Source: Bryobacterales bacterium (GTDB lineage: Bacteria; Acidobacteriota; Terriglobia; Bryobacterales; Bryobacteraceae). From it: DNA of 50,989 nt. Positions 17,307-27,612 of this stretch are shown piece by piece. The translations under genes and the position numbers were made by a program. The stretch spans positions 1 through 50,989 of the forward strand of contig JADLBD010000074.1 in NCBI GenBank assembly GCA_020847975.1. The letters run 5' to 3'. The notes below the pieces were generated by a model. It saw only the letters and a list, made by a program, of their open reading frames with translations. It searched no databases and was not told the origin of the DNA. How positions within the stretch are numbered: position 1 is the first letter of the stretch; every line of letters starts with the position of its first letter.

Positions 17307-20300
17307 GTGCCTTACATCCCGCTCCACAACCACTCCTGCCACTCTCTTCTCAACAGCGCCCTCTCTCCGGACGCCATTCTCCGCGCCGCCGTGGAATGGC
17401 AACTTCCCGCTATTGGACTCATGGACACCGATACCCTCTCCGGCGCTGTCCGCTTCTACAAACTTGCCCGCGCCGCGGGTATTCATCCCGTGATTGGAAG
17501 CGAAGTTCACCTGCTGCCCGAATCGCCTCATTCTTCCCGCGACACCGTCGGGCTGCTGGTCGAAAACTCCACCGGCTACCGCAATCTCTGCCGGCTCCTT
17601 TCCACGCTGGTGGAGCACCCTGACGGTATTCGCTTTGAGGATCTCTCCGCCTATCGCGAGGGTCTCATCTGTCTGCTCGGACCGCACAGCGAGCCCGCGC
17701 GCCTGGTGCGCCGCAACCAGCCCGCCGAGCCGCGCATTGCCGTTTATCGCGAGATTTTCCAGCGCAACCTTGTACTTGAAATTTCGCCGCACACCGAAGA
17801 CGACCTGCGTCTTTCGCGTGTTTTTGCCGCTTTCGGACGCCGCCTGCGCATCCCGCTGGTGGCTGCCGCCGCCGCGCATTATCTTGCTCCGGAAGACCGG
17901 TTGCAGTACGACATTCTTTCTTCCATGCGCACGCTCACGCTGCTCTCGCAGACCCATCCTGAAAAACGCGGAGCGGGTAATTACCACTTGCATTCACCCG
18001 AGGAGATGCAGCGCCATTTCGGAGGCTTGCCGCAGGCGCTCGACAATTCGCTGCGCATTGCTGAACGCTGCCAGTTCGATTTCGAGCTCGGCGACATCCG
18101 TTTTCCGCGCTTCCCGCTGCCTGAGGGAGAATCGGGCGCCGGCATGCTGCGGAGGCTCGCGGAGGAAGGCATCCGCCGCCGCTACGGCAATGAACCGCGG
18201 GCCGAGGTGCGGGAGCGGCTGGAGCGCGAACTTTCCGTTATCAGCGATGTCGGCTATGCGGAATACTTCCTCATCTTTCACGACATTGTCGCCTGGTGTA
18301 ACGGGCGAGGGATTGAAACGCTGGCGCGCGGCAGCGCCGCCGGCAGCCTGGTGTGTTACGCACTCGGCATCAGCAATGTCTGTCCCTTCCGCTTCGGCCT
18401 CTGCTTCGAGCGCTTCCTCAACCGCGAGCGCATGCAATTTCAGAAGCTCGCCGACATCGATCTCGATCTGCCCTGGGACAAGCGCGACGAGGTGGTGCAG
18501 TACGTTTTTGAACGATACGGCCGCGAGCATGTGGCGATGATCGGCGCCATGAATACGTTTCAGGGCCGTGCTGCTGTCGCCGACATCGCCAAGGTCTATG
18601 GTATCCCTGAGCGGGAAGTGCGCCGTTTTACGGAACGCCTTCCGCACTTCATGGGCGATGCCGAAGAGGCCGTGCGTGTGCAGCCGGAATGCCGCGACCT
18701 GCCTTACCAGGAGGAGCCCTACCGCACCGTGCTGCGCATGGCCGCCGCCTTCCAGGGCATTCCGCGCCACCGCATGATGCATCCCTGCGGCCTTGTGATC
18801 AGCGCGGATCCCATCGCGGACCGCATGCCGGTTTTCGAAAGCGCCAAGGGCATCCTCACCACGCACTACGACATGGATGACGTCGAGGAACTCGGATTGC
18901 TGAAGATGGATCTTCTGGGCCAGGCCGGGCTCAGCGTGTTGCGTGAAGCGGGCGACAACCTCCAGGAGAACCGCGGCTTCACTCTGAATCCGCACACGGA
19001 TTGCGACTGGCAGGACGAACAGACCTGGGAGACCATCGCGACAGGACAGGCGCGCGGCGTCTTTCACATCGAGTCGCCGGCCATGACATCTCTGCTGATG
19101 ATGACGAATTGCCGCGACATCGATTGCCTCACGGCGGTGGAATCCATCATCCGCCCCGGCGCGGCCAACGAAGGGAAGAAGCGAACTTATGCGCGGCGCC
19201 ATCAGGGTCTGGAGCCGGTCACCTACGTGCATCCTTCGCTCGAACCGCTGCTCAAGGACACCTACGGGCTGATGGCCTATGAGGAGCACATTCTGCTGGT
19301 GGCCAACGGATTCGCAGCCATGCCCTGGGGCCGCGCCGACATGCTGCGCCGCGCGCTGGTGAAGAACAAGGACCGGCGGCGTATTGCGGAACTCGGCGCG
19401 GAGTTTCGCGCCTGCGCGATGCGCAACGGCCGCAGTGAAGAGGAAACCGCGGCCGTGTGGCAACTGATGGAAGACTTTGCAGGGTACATGTTCAACAAGG
19501 CGCACTCGGCGGCCTACGCGGTGGAGGCGTTTCAAGGCGCGTGGTTCAAGACGCGCTACCCGCTCGAGTTTCTCGCCTCCGTTCTCACCAACCGCCGCGG
19601 CTTTTATGCGCCCATGCTCTACGTGATGGAAGCGCTGCGCTGCGGTGGACGTCTTCTCCCGCCCGATGTGCGTCATTCCGACGCTTCGCGATTTCTGGTG
19701 CGCGAGGACGCGATCCGGCTGCCGCTCAACCAGGTGAAGGGCGCCGGCCAGGACTTGCCGCTTCGCATCGTGGAGCGGAGACCTTACGGCGACGCCGGCG
19801 ACTTTTTCCGCAAAGTGAAGCCGCAGCGTTCGGAGTGGGTCGCCCTGCTCAAGGCGGGGGCCTTCGACAGTTTCGAGGAGCCGCGAGGCCGCCTGTTCTG
19901 GCGCTTTTGCCGGCTTGAAGCGGCGCTCACCCGCGGCCGCCAGGATGGGACGGCTTTGTTTGAAACAACAGATCCCGATTCCGGTTTGGAAGACAGCCGC
20001 TCCTCCCCGCGCTGGGAACACGAACTGCTCGGCTTCCCGGTAAGCTGTCATCCGCTCGAATACTTCGCGCCGCATACGGACTGGAGCCGCTACGTCACCG
20101 CCGAATCCCTGCGCGCCAGCCCGCAGCGGTATTTCGGCAAGCAGGTGGAAGTGTGCGGCTTGATTGTCGCCGATCGTATTCATTCGACCGAACGCGGTCC
20201 GATGAAGTTCCTCACCCTGGCCGATTACACAGGATTTGTGGAGGTGTCGTTATTTACCGAAGCCTATCAGGCTTATGGCCACCTCACCGTACAACCGGTG

Positions 20301-20423
20301 GTGGCGGTCACCGCCATCGCCGATCCGTTCGACAACCGGAAGGGCTGCGCGCTGAACGGGGAATTTGTGGAACTGCCCTACCGCGCAATGTCGCCGGCTA
20401 CCGCGTTCACCGCGCGTATGTAA
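17307..20423 (+). CDS. dnaE2: DnaE-type error-prone DNA polymerase (DnaE2/ImuC-like)
   Basis: A 1038-residue C-family polymerase, shorter than replicative DnaE (about 1160) and of DnaE2 size. The PHP domain starts with HNHSCHS. The palm carries RGSAAGSLVCYALG, the catalytic aspartates in ADIDLDLPW and KMDLLGQ. A tandem HhH region follows, then an OB-fold domain near 930-1015 (VEVCGLIVADRIHS, TLADYTGFVEV). It probably performs translesion synthesis and damage-induced mutagenesis. Start GTG 17307 fits the PHP beginning and follows an SOS-like box. The usual partners imuA and imuB are not adjacent. Its end overlaps the convergent ybaK gene by 46 bases. Confidence 0.85.
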   Translation: MPYIPLHNHSCHSLLNSALSPDAILRAAVEWQLPAIGLMDTDTLSGAVRFYKLARAAGIHPVIGSEVHLLPESPHSSRDTVGLLVENSTGYRNLCRLLSTLVEHPDGIRFEDLSAYREGLICLLGPHSEPARLVRRNQPAEPRIAVYREIFQRNLVLEISPHTEDDLRLSRVFAAFGRRLRIPLVAAAAAHYLAPEDRLQYDILSSMRTLTLLSQTHPEKRGAGNYHLHSPEEMQRHFGGLPQALDNSLRIAERCQFDFELGDIRFPRFPLPEGESGAGMLRRLAEEGIRRRYGNEPRAEVRERLERELSVISDVGYAEYFLIFHDIVAWCNGRGIETLARGSAAGSLVCYALGISNVCPFRFGLCFERFLNRERMQFQKLADIDLDLPWDKRDEVVQYVFERYGREHVAMIGAMNTFQGRAAVADIAKVYGIPEREVRRFTERLPHFMGDAEEAVRVQPECRDLPYQEEPYRTVLRMAAAFQGIPRHRMMHPCGLVISADPIADRMPVFESAKGILTTHYDMDDVEELGLLKMDLLGQAGLSVLREAGDNLQENRGFTLNPHTDCDWQDEQTWETIATGQARGVFHIESPAMTSLLMMTNCRDIDCLTAVESIIRPGAANEGKKRTYARRHQGLEPVTYVHPSLEPLLKDTYGLMAYEEHILLVANGFAAMPWGRADMLRRALVKNKDRRRIAELGAEFRACAMRNGRSEEETAAVWQLMEDFAGYMFNKAHSAAYAVEAFQGAWFKTRYPLEFLASVLTNRRGFYAPMLYVMEALRCGGRLLPPDVRHSDASRFLVREDAIRLPLNQVKGAGQDLPLRIVERRPYGDAGDFFRKVKPQRSEWVALLKAGAFDSFEEPRGRLFWRFCRLEAALTRGRQDGTALFETTDPDSGLEDSRSSPRWEHELLGFPVSCHPLEYFAPHTDWSRYVTAESLRASPQRYFGKQVEVCGLIVADRIHSTERGPMKFLTLADYTGFVEVSLFTEAYQAYGHLTVQPVVAVTAIADPFDNRKGCALNGEFVELPYRAMSPATAFTARM

Positions 20424-20845
20424 TCGGCGGGCGCGAGCACAATCTGCAACCCGCGCACGCCCGCCGAAACCGCGATGCGGTCGAACAGTTCCACCGTCTC
20501 GTCGACATACACCGGATAGTCCTTCTTACACGCGAGCGCTGTGCAGCCGCCGCGGATATAGCCGGTGAGCCCCTGGATCTCCTTGAGCGGGACCATCTCG
20601 ATGCGTCCGTCGCCCGAAAGCCGCGCCAGGGCTTTCAGATCGAGCTGCGCATTGCCGGGGACCACGGCGAGGCACACGCCGTTGCGATCGCCGCGCGCCA
20701 CCAGTGTCTTGAAGACCTGCTCGGCGGGCATGCCGATCTTTGCCGCTACCGTCTCAGCATCGAGATGCTCCTCGTCCACCTCATAGGCGCGGAGTTCATA
20801 CGGAATGCCGAGGCGGTCCAACTGTCGTGCCGCGTTGGTTTTCAA
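20378..20845 (-). CDS. ybaK: YbaK/EbsC-type Cys-tRNA(Pro) deacylase
   Basis: A 155-residue trans-editing protein that hydrolyses cysteine mis-charged to tRNA(Pro). Seen: TVAAKIGMPAEQVFKTLVARGD, the catalytic-lysine region, LKEIQGLTGYIRGGCTALACKK (the GGCT-like loop of the family) and a final beta strand. TTG 20845 is preferred as start because it overlaps the TGA of the preceding amidohydrolase gene (TTGA) and gives the usual length; a GTG at 20914 would add 23 poorly conserved residues read inside that gene. It is the last gene of a six-gene operon. Confidence 0.85.
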   Translation of the reverse strand: MKTNAARQLDRLGIPYELRAYEVDEEHLDAETVAAKIGMPAEQVFKTLVARGDRNGVCLAVVPGNAQLDLKALARLSGDGRIEMVPLKEIQGLTGYIRGGCTALACKKDYPVYVDETVELFDRIAVSAGVRGLQIVLAPADYIRAVNAVAGDIAR

Positions 20846-22083
20846 TGCGCGGGCCGCTCGCGGCGGTAAGTGAATTTCTCCCAATCGGGAGCCGCGAGTC
20901 CGTTCAGATCCCACATTACGCGTCCGGCGCGGATGGTCAACTCGGCGTTCAGCTTTTGCGTGCCCGCGCGGCGCGCTCCGGCGGAATCGAGAAACCCGAA
21001 ATTCCCATGCTCGAGCCGCAGCACGGTTACGTCAGCCTCGGTTCCCACGCTGAGGTTGCCCAATTGCGGCCGTTTGATCTCCCTGGCCGGGTTCCAAGTC
21101 GACATGCGGATGACGTCTTGCAGCGAAGTGCCCAGATTGAGGATCTTCGACATCACGTTCGTCATGTCCTTCATGCCCGCGTTCATACTGCCCACGTGCA
21201 GGTCTGTAGAGATGGAGTCCGGGTAGAAGCCCGCCTTGTATGCGGCAATGGCGACTGGCCAGAAGAAGCTGCCGCCGCCGTGGCCCACATCGAAGATGAT
21301 GCCGCGCTTGCGGCCTGCTTCCATTGCCGGATTCAGTTTCCCGTCGACGACTTCCGCGCGCAGCCCGGAATAGCAGTGGGTGTAGATGTCGCCCGGGCGC
21401 AGCTTGTCCATGAACAACGTGCTGATGTTGCGTTCCTTCGTGGCGCGGCCGAAATCCACCATCACAGGCAGGTTCGCTTCGCGTCCGGCTTTGACGGCGT
21501 TGTCGATCGACGGCCAACCTTCGCCGGAGAAGTGGGCCGACTTGAAGCCGACAACGATTTCCGGATTCGCCTTGGCCATCTTCGCCGCCTCGTCCGCGTC
21601 CATATCATTGGGGTTGTTCTCGCCGCCCGGCCCCATGCCGCCGCCTACGATGTTCAGCAGGGCAAACACCCGTGTTTTCGCGTTCCTGATGATGTGGTCG
21701 CGGAACTCCGGGAAGTTGCGCCATCCCGAGCTGCCCGCGTCCACCATGGTGGTGACCCCGCTGCGAAACGAGAAGCTGTCGGGGTAGACGCTGAGATCGC
21801 CGGCGTAGTGCCCATGCCGCTCCGAACTGGTAAAGACGTGGACGTGAATATCCACGAGGCCGGGGGTCACGTAGAGGCCCTGGACGTTGGCCACGCGTTT
21901 GGCCTCCGAGGGCGCAATGTTCTCCGCCACCGCGGCGATCTTGTTTCCCGTGATCGCAACATCCATCACCTTGTCGATGTTGTTCTTGGGATCAATCACG
22001 TGGCCGCCCTTGAGCAGCAGGTCATACTGCTGGGCGCTGAGCCCGGCGGCGAATGCGAGTACAAAGAGAATGGTTCGTATCAT
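20842..22083 (-). CDS. Exported amidohydrolase/deacetylase family metallohydrolase
   Basis: A 413-residue protein with a Sec signal (MIRTILFVLAFAAGLSA) and a metal-dependent amidohydrolase barrel: GLYVTPGLVDIHVHVF holds the first two metal-binding histidines, VGFKSAHFSG the position of the bridging lysine, then THCYSG, DVGHGGGS and ISTDLHVG supply further His/Asp ligands. It resembles the amidohydrolase/deacetylase group of unknown substrate that includes D-aminoacylase relatives. It overlaps qor by four bases and ybaK by four bases, so it is co-translated with both. Confidence 0.85.
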   Translation of the reverse strand: MIRTILFVLAFAAGLSAQQYDLLLKGGHVIDPKNNIDKVMDVAITGNKIAAVAENIAPSEAKRVANVQGLYVTPGLVDIHVHVFTSSERHGHYAGDLSVYPDSFSFRSGVTTMVDAGSSGWRNFPEFRDHIIRNAKTRVFALLNIVGGGMGPGGENNPNDMDADEAAKMAKANPEIVVGFKSAHFSGEGWPSIDNAVKAGREANLPVMVDFGRATKERNISTLFMDKLRPGDIYTHCYSGLRAEVVDGKLNPAMEAGRKRGIIFDVGHGGGSFFWPVAIAAYKAGFYPDSISTDLHVGSMNAGMKDMTNVMSKILNLGTSLQDVIRMSTWNPAREIKRPQLGNLSVGTEADVTVLRLEHGNFGFLDSAGARRAGTQKLNAELTIRAGRVMWDLNGLAAPDWEKFTYRRERPAH

Positions 22084-23045
22084 CTTGTGGAAGACTCTAT
22101 CACTAAGACGATCTTTCCGATGTTCCGGTTATCCTCGACGAAGCGGTGGGCCTGGCCGGCTTCCTGAATAGGGAACGTACGGTCAACCACAATCTGGAAA
22201 TGTCCGGATGTCAATTTGTCCCAATACCGCTGCCGGAAGGCTTTGGTGATGCCGATTTGCTCCTGCCGTGACCGCGAGCGCAGTGTGGAGCCGATGATGC
22301 GCAGCCGCTTCATCAGCACCGTGCCCAGGTTCAGTTCTCCCTTGGCGCCTCCGAGCAGCCCGATGTTGACCAGCCGCCCGAACCGCGCCAGGCTCTGAAT
22401 GTTTTTCGCGAGATACGATCCTCCCACGCAATCGAGAATCACGTCCACGCCCTTCCCGCCAGTGTGGGTGAGCGTCTCGGCGGCAAAATCCTGCTCCTTG
22501 TAATTGAAGGCATGATGGGCGCCGAGTTCAATGCAGCGCGAGACTTTGTCGAACGAGCCTGCCGTGGCCAGAACCGTAGCGCCGGCGTCATTTGCGAGTT
22601 GAATCGCCGCCGTCCCGACGCCGCTTGCGCCCGCGTGAATCAGCGCGGTCTCGCCCTCTCGCAGGCCGGCTTCGAAAAACAGGTTGACGAATGCCGTCAG
22701 CCAGGCTTCGGGCACCGCCGCGCCCTGGACGAAAGTCCAGTCATCCGGCAGGGGCAGCAGGATTTCGCGATGCACGGCTACCTTTTCGGCATATCCGCCG
22801 CCAGGCAGCAGGCCGCATACCCGCTCGCCCGTGCCTTCCACGACGCCTGCCATTTCGAGGCCCAGAATCTCGCTTGCGCCGGGCGGCGGAGGATAGGCTC
22901 CGCGCGCCTGGTGCAGATCGGCGCGATTCACGCCCGCGGCGCGCACGGTCACGATCACTTCTTCGGGGCGGGGGTTGGGATCCGGCACGGTCTCCCAGTG
23001 GAGAGCCGGGTTCTGCTTTTCTCCGCGGACAACAATGGCCTGCAT
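22080..23045 (-). CDS. NAD(P)H quinone oxidoreductase, PIG3/zeta-crystallin family
   Basis: A 321-residue cytoplasmic MDR-superfamily enzyme without the catalytic zinc cysteine set. Seen: AAGVNRADLHQARGAYPPPPG (PIG3-type), the catalytic-domain GLEMAGVVEGTGERVCGLL, the nucleotide-binding loop HAGASGVGTAAIQLA and a TLRSRS segment. It probably reduces quinones or enones with NADPH. It shares one base with the DUF1501 stop upstream and four bases with the amidohydrolase start downstream. Confidence 0.9.
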   Translation of the reverse strand: MQAIVVRGEKQNPALHWETVPDPNPRPEEVIVTVRAAGVNRADLHQARGAYPPPPGASEILGLEMAGVVEGTGERVCGLLPGGGYAEKVAVHREILLPLPDDWTFVQGAAVPEAWLTAFVNLFFEAGLREGETALIHAGASGVGTAAIQLANDAGATVLATAGSFDKVSRCIELGAHHAFNYKEQDFAAETLTHTGGKGVDVILDCVGGSYLAKNIQSLARFGRLVNIGLLGGAKGELNLGTVLMKRLRIIGSTLRSRSRQEQIGITKAFRQRYWDKLTSGHFQIVVDRTFPIQEAGQAHRFVEDNRNIGKIVLVIESSTR

Positions 23046-24466
23046 CAGGCGAGGATATCCTTCACGAGGTTTCCGTGTACATCGGTGAGCCGGAAGTAGC
23101 GCCCCATGTACTTGTAGGTGAGACGCGTGTGGTCAATGCCCAGGCAGTGGAGGATGGTTGCCTGCATGTCGTAGACGTGAACCGGGTCGCGGACTACGTT
23201 GTAGCAAAAGTCGTCCGTCTCCCCCATTGTGACGCCAGGCTTCATGCCGCCGCCGGCCAGCCACATGGTGAAACAACGCGGATGATGATCGCGTCCGTAG
23301 TCGTCTTTCGTCAAGCGCCCCTGGCAATACACGGTGCGTCCGAACTCGCCGCCCCAGATCACGAGCGTATCGTCCAGCATGCCGCGCTGCTTCAGATCCT
23401 GAATGAGCGCAGCGGAGGCCTGGTCGGTATCCTTGCAGCGTTTGGGCAATTCCGCCGGCAGTTTTCCATGATGGTCCCAATCGCGATGGTAAAGCTGAAT
23501 GAAGCGCACGCCGCGTTCGGCAAGGCGGCGCGCCAGCAGGCAATTGGCCGCGAACGTACCCGGCATGCGCGCGTCCGCTCCGTAGAGATCGAAGACGCTC
23601 TGCGGCTCCTTGGACAGGTCAGTCAGTTCCGGCACGGATGATTGCATGCGAAACGCCATCTCATACTGCGAGATGCGCGTGGAAATCTCCGGATCTCCGA
23701 ATTGCTCGAGTTTCATCTGGTTCAACTCACCGAGTGCATTCAGATACGCGCGCCGGTCTTCCGTATCGAAGCCCTGTGGATTCGACAGGTAGAGGACGGG
23801 GTCTCCGACGGACCGGAACTTGACTCCCTGATAGCGCGTAGGCAGGAAGCCGCTGCCCCAGAGGCGGTCGTAGAGCGGTTGCCCGCCGCCGCCTTTTCCC
23901 GGGGAGATCATCACTACGAACGCCGGAAGATCCTGCGTTTCGGCGCCGAGGCCATAAGCCAGCCACGAACCCATGCTCGGCCGGCCGGCAATCTGCGAAC
24001 CCGTCTGGAGGAACGTAACCGCCGGATCGTGATTGATTGCCTCCGTGTGCACAGACTTCACGAACGTCAATTGATCGGCGATCTTTGCCGTATGCGGCAA
24101 CAGTTCGCTTACCCAGGCGCCGGATTTGCCGTGCTGCGCGAACTGGAAGACCGAAGGCACGATCGGGAACGATGACTGGGTCGCGGACATCCCCGTGAGC
24201 CGCTGACCTTGCCGTACGGATTCCGGCAGGTCGGTGCCTTGAAAATCCTTGAGGCGCGGTTTGTAGTCGAACAACTCCATCTGTGACGGGCCGCCCGATT
24301 GAAACAGGTAGATGACTCGATTTGCTTTGGGAGCGAAATGCGGCAAGCCCGGCAATCCGCCTGTCGAGGTCCTCTCTTTCCCTTGCAGCAATTCGGCGAG
24401 TGCGGCGATTCCCAGCCCCGTCGCTGTGCGTCCGAAAAAGTGTCTTCGCGTCAGATGCAGGTTCAT
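23045..24466 (-). CDS. DUF1501 family Tat-exported protein
   Basis: A 473-residue protein with a twin-arginine signal ([14 protein letters not shown]) and the alkaline-phosphatase/sulfatase-like DUF1501 fold: [20 protein letters not shown] at the start, [26 protein letters not shown] near the end. DUF1501 genes nearly always lie beside DUF1549/DUF1553 cytochrome-like genes, as here, five bases downstream of one. The pair is widespread in Planctomycetes, Verrucomicrobia and Acidobacteriota and its function is unknown. AAGGAG inside the end of the preceding gene serves as ribosome-binding site. Confidence 0.92.
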   Translation of the reverse strand: MNLHLTRRHFFGRTATGLGIAALAELLQGKERTSTGGLPGLPHFAPKANRVIYLFQSGGPSQMELFDYKPRLKDFQGTDLPESVRQGQRLTGMSATQSSFPIVPSVFQFAQHGKSGAWVSELLPHTAKIADQLTFVKSVHTEAINHDPAVTFLQTGSQIAGRPSMGSWLAYGLGAETQDLPAFVVMISPGKGGGGQPLYDRLWGSGFLPTRYQGVKFRSVGDPVLYLSNPQGFDTEDRRAYLNALGELNQMKLEQFGDPEISTRISQYEMAFRMQSSVPELTDLSKEPQSVFDLYGADARMPGTFAANCLLARRLAERGVRFIQLYHRDWDHHGKLPAELPKRCKDTDQASAALIQDLKQRGMLDDTLVIWGGEFGRTVYCQGRLTKDDYGRDHHPRCFTMWLAGGGMKPGVTMGETDDFCYNVVRDPVHVYDMQATILHCLGIDHTRLTYKYMGRYFRLTDVHGNLVKDILA

Positions 24467-24471
24467 GCCGG

Positions 24472-27400
24472 TTACTCCTTCGTCACCGTTTCATCCAGGT
24501 TCAGGATGAGGCTCGAGACGCCCGTATAGGCGGCCAGTTCCACAGGGTTCAACGAGGGGTCGCGAGGCGACTTGCCCTGGCTGAGGAATTTTTCCGCCGC
24601 TTCGGGATGCGTTGCATACCTGGCGCGGAACTGCTCCAGCGTTTTTGTGAGTACGTGGTCCTCCCTGTCCTTGGGCGCACGCGCAAGGATGGTCCGGAAA
24701 AGGAACCGCAGCCGCTGGTCTTCCCCTGTGCCTCCCTCCCGCAGCGCGCGTTCCGCGAGTTTTCGCGCGGCCTCGAGATATGTTTCGTCATTCATCAGGT
24801 TCAAAGCCTGAAGCGGAGTGTTCGTGCGGGTCTCCCGCACGATGCACGTTTCTCTCGTTGGGGAGTCGAATGTGATCATCGCCGGAGGAGCGATGGTGCG
24901 TTTCCAATAGGTGTAAAGGCTTCTGCGATACAACTCTGCTCCGGAGTCCTCGATATATCCGCGGCCTCCGGTCAGTTCCTGCCATAGCCCGGGCGGCTGG
25001 TAGGGCTTGACGCTGGGGCCGCCGACACGGTCCACCAGAAGACCGGATGCGGCCAGAGCCTGGTCGCGGATCATCTCCGCCGGCAGGCGGAAGCGCGGTC
25101 CTCTTGCCAGCAGCCGGTTCTCGGGGTCCTTCTGCAACAGTTCCGGGGTCACGCGCGATTCCTGGCGGTAGGTATTGCTCATCACCATGGTCTTCAGGAT
25201 GCCTTTCACGTTCCAGCCGCTGTCCATGAATTCCACTGCCAGCCAGTCCAACAGGTCCTGATGAACCGGCCACTCGCCCTGTGATCCGAAGTCCGTCACG
25301 GTCTTCACCAAGCCCGTGCCGAACAGCATCGCCCAGAAGCGGTTCACCGTGACACGCGCGGTGAGCGGGTTCGAGCGGTCCACCAACCATTTCGCCAGTC
25401 CGAGCCGGTTGTTGGGCCACTCGGGCTTGAACGGCGGGAGCACCGCGGGCGTCCGGGCCGTCACTTTCTCACCGGGCTGATCATAGGCGCCGCGGCGCAG
25501 CAGATGGGTTTCCCGCGGCTTTCCTTCCACCATGATCATTACCGTTGGGATCGCTTCGTAATACTTACGCCGCTCCGTGCGGGCTTCCTCGAGAGCGTGT
25601 AAGCCGCTGCGAATCTCCTGGGGCGCATACTTGTCCAGGAAACAGAAGCGCAGTTTGTGCTGCTGTGCGGCGTTGCGCGAGCCGGCCGGCATCGCCGCAA
25701 CCCCGCTGATTGTTTCCTTCAACGGCAGCACGGACACCTGTTCCGGCGTCAGCGCCGTCTTGTACACGCGCACGCCTTTGATCTCGCCTTGGAACCGGTA
25801 CTTGTCTCCCGCGCCCGCTCCCACGCGCCAAGGTTCCTTCGGCCCCAGCGGATAGGTAAGCTCATCAAAAAGGATCTTCGTTTCCCAGGGCTCGCCATTC
25901 AAGTACATGTGTACGCCCGCGCCCTTGCGATAGCCATCGTAGGTGATGGCGACGTGCTGCCATTCGTGCATCTTCAAGGGCTGCGCAGTTTCCATGCGGA
26001 GGCTGATATCGGTGAAGCGGCGTGTGATGTGCAGACGCAGCTTCCCATCCATCAGAAACCACTGGTGGCCTTCGCCCTCGAAGTAGTCTTCGGATTTCGA
26101 AAGGATGACGCCGTTCGGCGAATCCGGCTTGATCCACGCCTCGAATGTGAATGGATCTTTGTAATCAAACTTCAGCGGGTCTTTGGACTGTACGTCATGC
26201 ACGCCATCGAGCCGCATGGTCTGCGCGGGCAGGCGCAAGTCTGAAGCGCCGGGAACTGTCCAATCCACCTGCTGCGAGCGCACACTCTTCTCCCACTTGT
26301 GCTGTTCTTTGCGCAGCCGTGTTTGCAGCGCATTCCAATGCTTTTCCGCTCCGGCCGCCTTTGCGTCCAGTTCCGTCAAGCGCGCGGTGTTTTCCGGCGT
26401 AGGGGCTTTGATGAACGGCTCCTCGTTGCCGAAGTTGTACACCAGGCCGCGTTCCGGCACGTTGTTGAAGAACGCGAACATCGAGTAGAAATCCTTTTGC
26501 AGGAACGGATCGTACTTGTGATCATGACAACGCGCGCAGCCTAGCGTGATCCCGAGCCACACCGTGGATGTTGTTTCCACGCGGTCGGCTACGTACTCGG
26601 TGCGGAACTCTTCCTCGACGATGCCGCCCTCGGCGCTGGTTCTGTGGTTGCGATGAAATGCCGTGGCGATCCTGTCGTTGAGAGTCGCGTTGGGCAGCAG
26701 ATCGCCGGCAATCTGCTCGATGGTGAACTTGTCGAACGGCATGTTCCTGTCAAAGGCGTCGATCACCCAATCCCGCCATCGCCACATGCTGCGTTCTCCG
26801 TCGCTCTGATAACCGTTCGTGTCCGCATAGCGCGCAGCCTCGAGCCAGCGGATGGTCATCCTCTCCGCATAATGTGTGGAAGAGAGCAGCCGGTCCACCA
26901 CGCGCTCATAGGCGCCGGGTGTTGTGTCCTTCAAGAATGCGTCCGCTTCGGAGGGCGTTGGCGGAAGCCCCGTCAAATCGAGGGTCACGCGCCGCAGCAA
27001 GGTGAGTTTGTCTGCTTCCGGCGATGGCTCCAGGCCTTCTTGTTCGAGCCGGCTCAGGATGAAGGCATCCACCGCATTTCGCGCCCATGCGCTGTGCTTG
27101 ACGTGAGGCGGGGCGGGCCGCACGGGCTCGAGAAAAGCCCAGTGCTTCTGCCACACCGCGCCTTCGTCCAGCCAGCGGCGAATTGTATCCACTTCCTTCG
27201 GTGTCAGCGGGTCATGCCCGGCATAAGCCGGCGGCATGCGCAGCGCTTTGCTCTTGGAAGAGATGCGCCGGTACACTTCGCTCTTTTCCGCGTCGCCAGG
27301 TACTATCGGAGTTTTGCCGTCCGCCAACTTTGCTTTTGCCGCTGCTTCCTGATCGAGCCGCAAACCAGCCTTGCGGTTTACCGAATCCGGTCCGTGGCAG

Positions 27401-27522
27401 GAAAAGCAGCGGTCAGAGAAGATAGGCCGTACATCCCGATTGAATTCCACTTTTGCAGCGTGTGCCGTGCCACCCAGAACAGCAGACACCGCCAGAAGCC
27501 CAGCCCTCTTCCAGTTGTGCAT
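24472..27522 (-). CDS. PSCyt1-DUF1549-LamG-DUF1553 exported cytochrome-like protein
   Basis: A 1016-residue protein. Order: signal peptide (residues 1-22), a planctomycete-type cytochrome c domain with one heme motif CFSCH (39-43), DUF1549 (about 120-330, with [10 protein letters not shown]), a LamG/concanavalin-like domain (about 445-620, with [12 protein letters not shown] and [10 protein letters not shown]), and DUF1553 (about 705-980, with [26 protein letters not shown] split over the domain start). The LamG insert suggests polysaccharide or glycoprotein binding. ATG 27522 opens the signal peptide; upstream in-frame codons lie in the intergenic hairpin. It follows a TonB receptor gene in the same operon. 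Confidence 0.88.
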   Translation of the reverse strand: MHNWKRAGLLAVSAVLGGTAHAAKVEFNRDVRPIFSDRCFSCHGPDSVNRKAGLRLDQEAAAKAKLADGKTPIVPGDAEKSEVYRRISSKSKALRMPPAYAGHDPLTPKEVDTIRRWLDEGAVWQKHWAFLEPVRPAPPHVKHSAWARNAVDAFILSRLEQEGLEPSPEADKLTLLRRVTLDLTGLPPTPSEADAFLKDTTPGAYERVVDRLLSSTHYAERMTIRWLEAARYADTNGYQSDGERSMWRWRDWVIDAFDRNMPFDKFTIEQIAGDLLPNATLNDRIATAFHRNHRTSAEGGIVEEEFRTEYVADRVETTSTVWLGITLGCARCHDHKYDPFLQKDFYSMFAFFNNVPERGLVYNFGNEEPFIKAPTPENTARLTELDAKAAGAEKHWNALQTRLRKEQHKWEKSVRSQQVDWTVPGASDLRLPAQTMRLDGVHDVQSKDPLKFDYKDPFTFEAWIKPDSPNGVILSKSEDYFEGEGHQWFLMDGKLRLHITRRFTDISLRMETAQPLKMHEWQHVAITYDGYRKGAGVHMYLNGEPWETKILFDELTYPLGPKEPWRVGAGAGDKYRFQGEIKGVRVYKTALTPEQVSVLPLKETISGVAAMPAGSRNAAQQHKLRFCFLDKYAPQEIRSGLHALEEARTERRKYYEAIPTVMIMVEGKPRETHLLRRGAYDQPGEKVTARTPAVLPPFKPEWPNNRLGLAKWLVDRSNPLTARVTVNRFWAMLFGTGLVKTVTDFGSQGEWPVHQDLLDWLAVEFMDSGWNVKGILKTMVMSNTYRQESRVTPELLQKDPENRLLARGPRFRLPAEMIRDQALAASGLLVDRVGGPSVKPYQPPGLWQELTGGRGYIEDSGAELYRRSLYTYWKRTIAPPAMITFDSPTRETCIVRETRTNTPLQALNLMNDETYLEAARKLAERALREGGTGEDQRLRFLFRTILARAPKDREDHVLTKTLEQFRARYATHPEAAEKFLSQGKSPRDPSLNPVELAAYTGVSSLILNLDETVTKE

Positions 27523-27557
27523 TACTTTAACGATTAGTATCACATCCCATGGCGCGT

Positions 27558-27584
27558 GGCAGGGAGGCACTCGCCCTCCCTGCC
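27558..27584 (-). terminator. Hairpin between the TonB-receptor and PSCyt1 genes
   Basis: GGCAGGGAGG (27558-27567) and CCTCCCTGCC (27575-27584) form a perfect 10-bp stem with a 7-base loop, 28 bases past the receptor stop. No U-tract follows on either strand. It could be a partial, leaky or Rho-aided stop, or an mRNA-stability element setting receptor expression above that of the downstream genes. Confidence 0.4.
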
Positions 27585-27612
27585 TAAGAAAAGAAGTGAA
27601 AGCGGCGGCCTG

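Noticed and set aside
18000..20183. 729-codon minus-strand frame across the polymerase gene
   Set aside because: Mirror of a clearly conserved DnaE-type coding sequence; composition rich in His/Arg/Ala typical of shadow frames.
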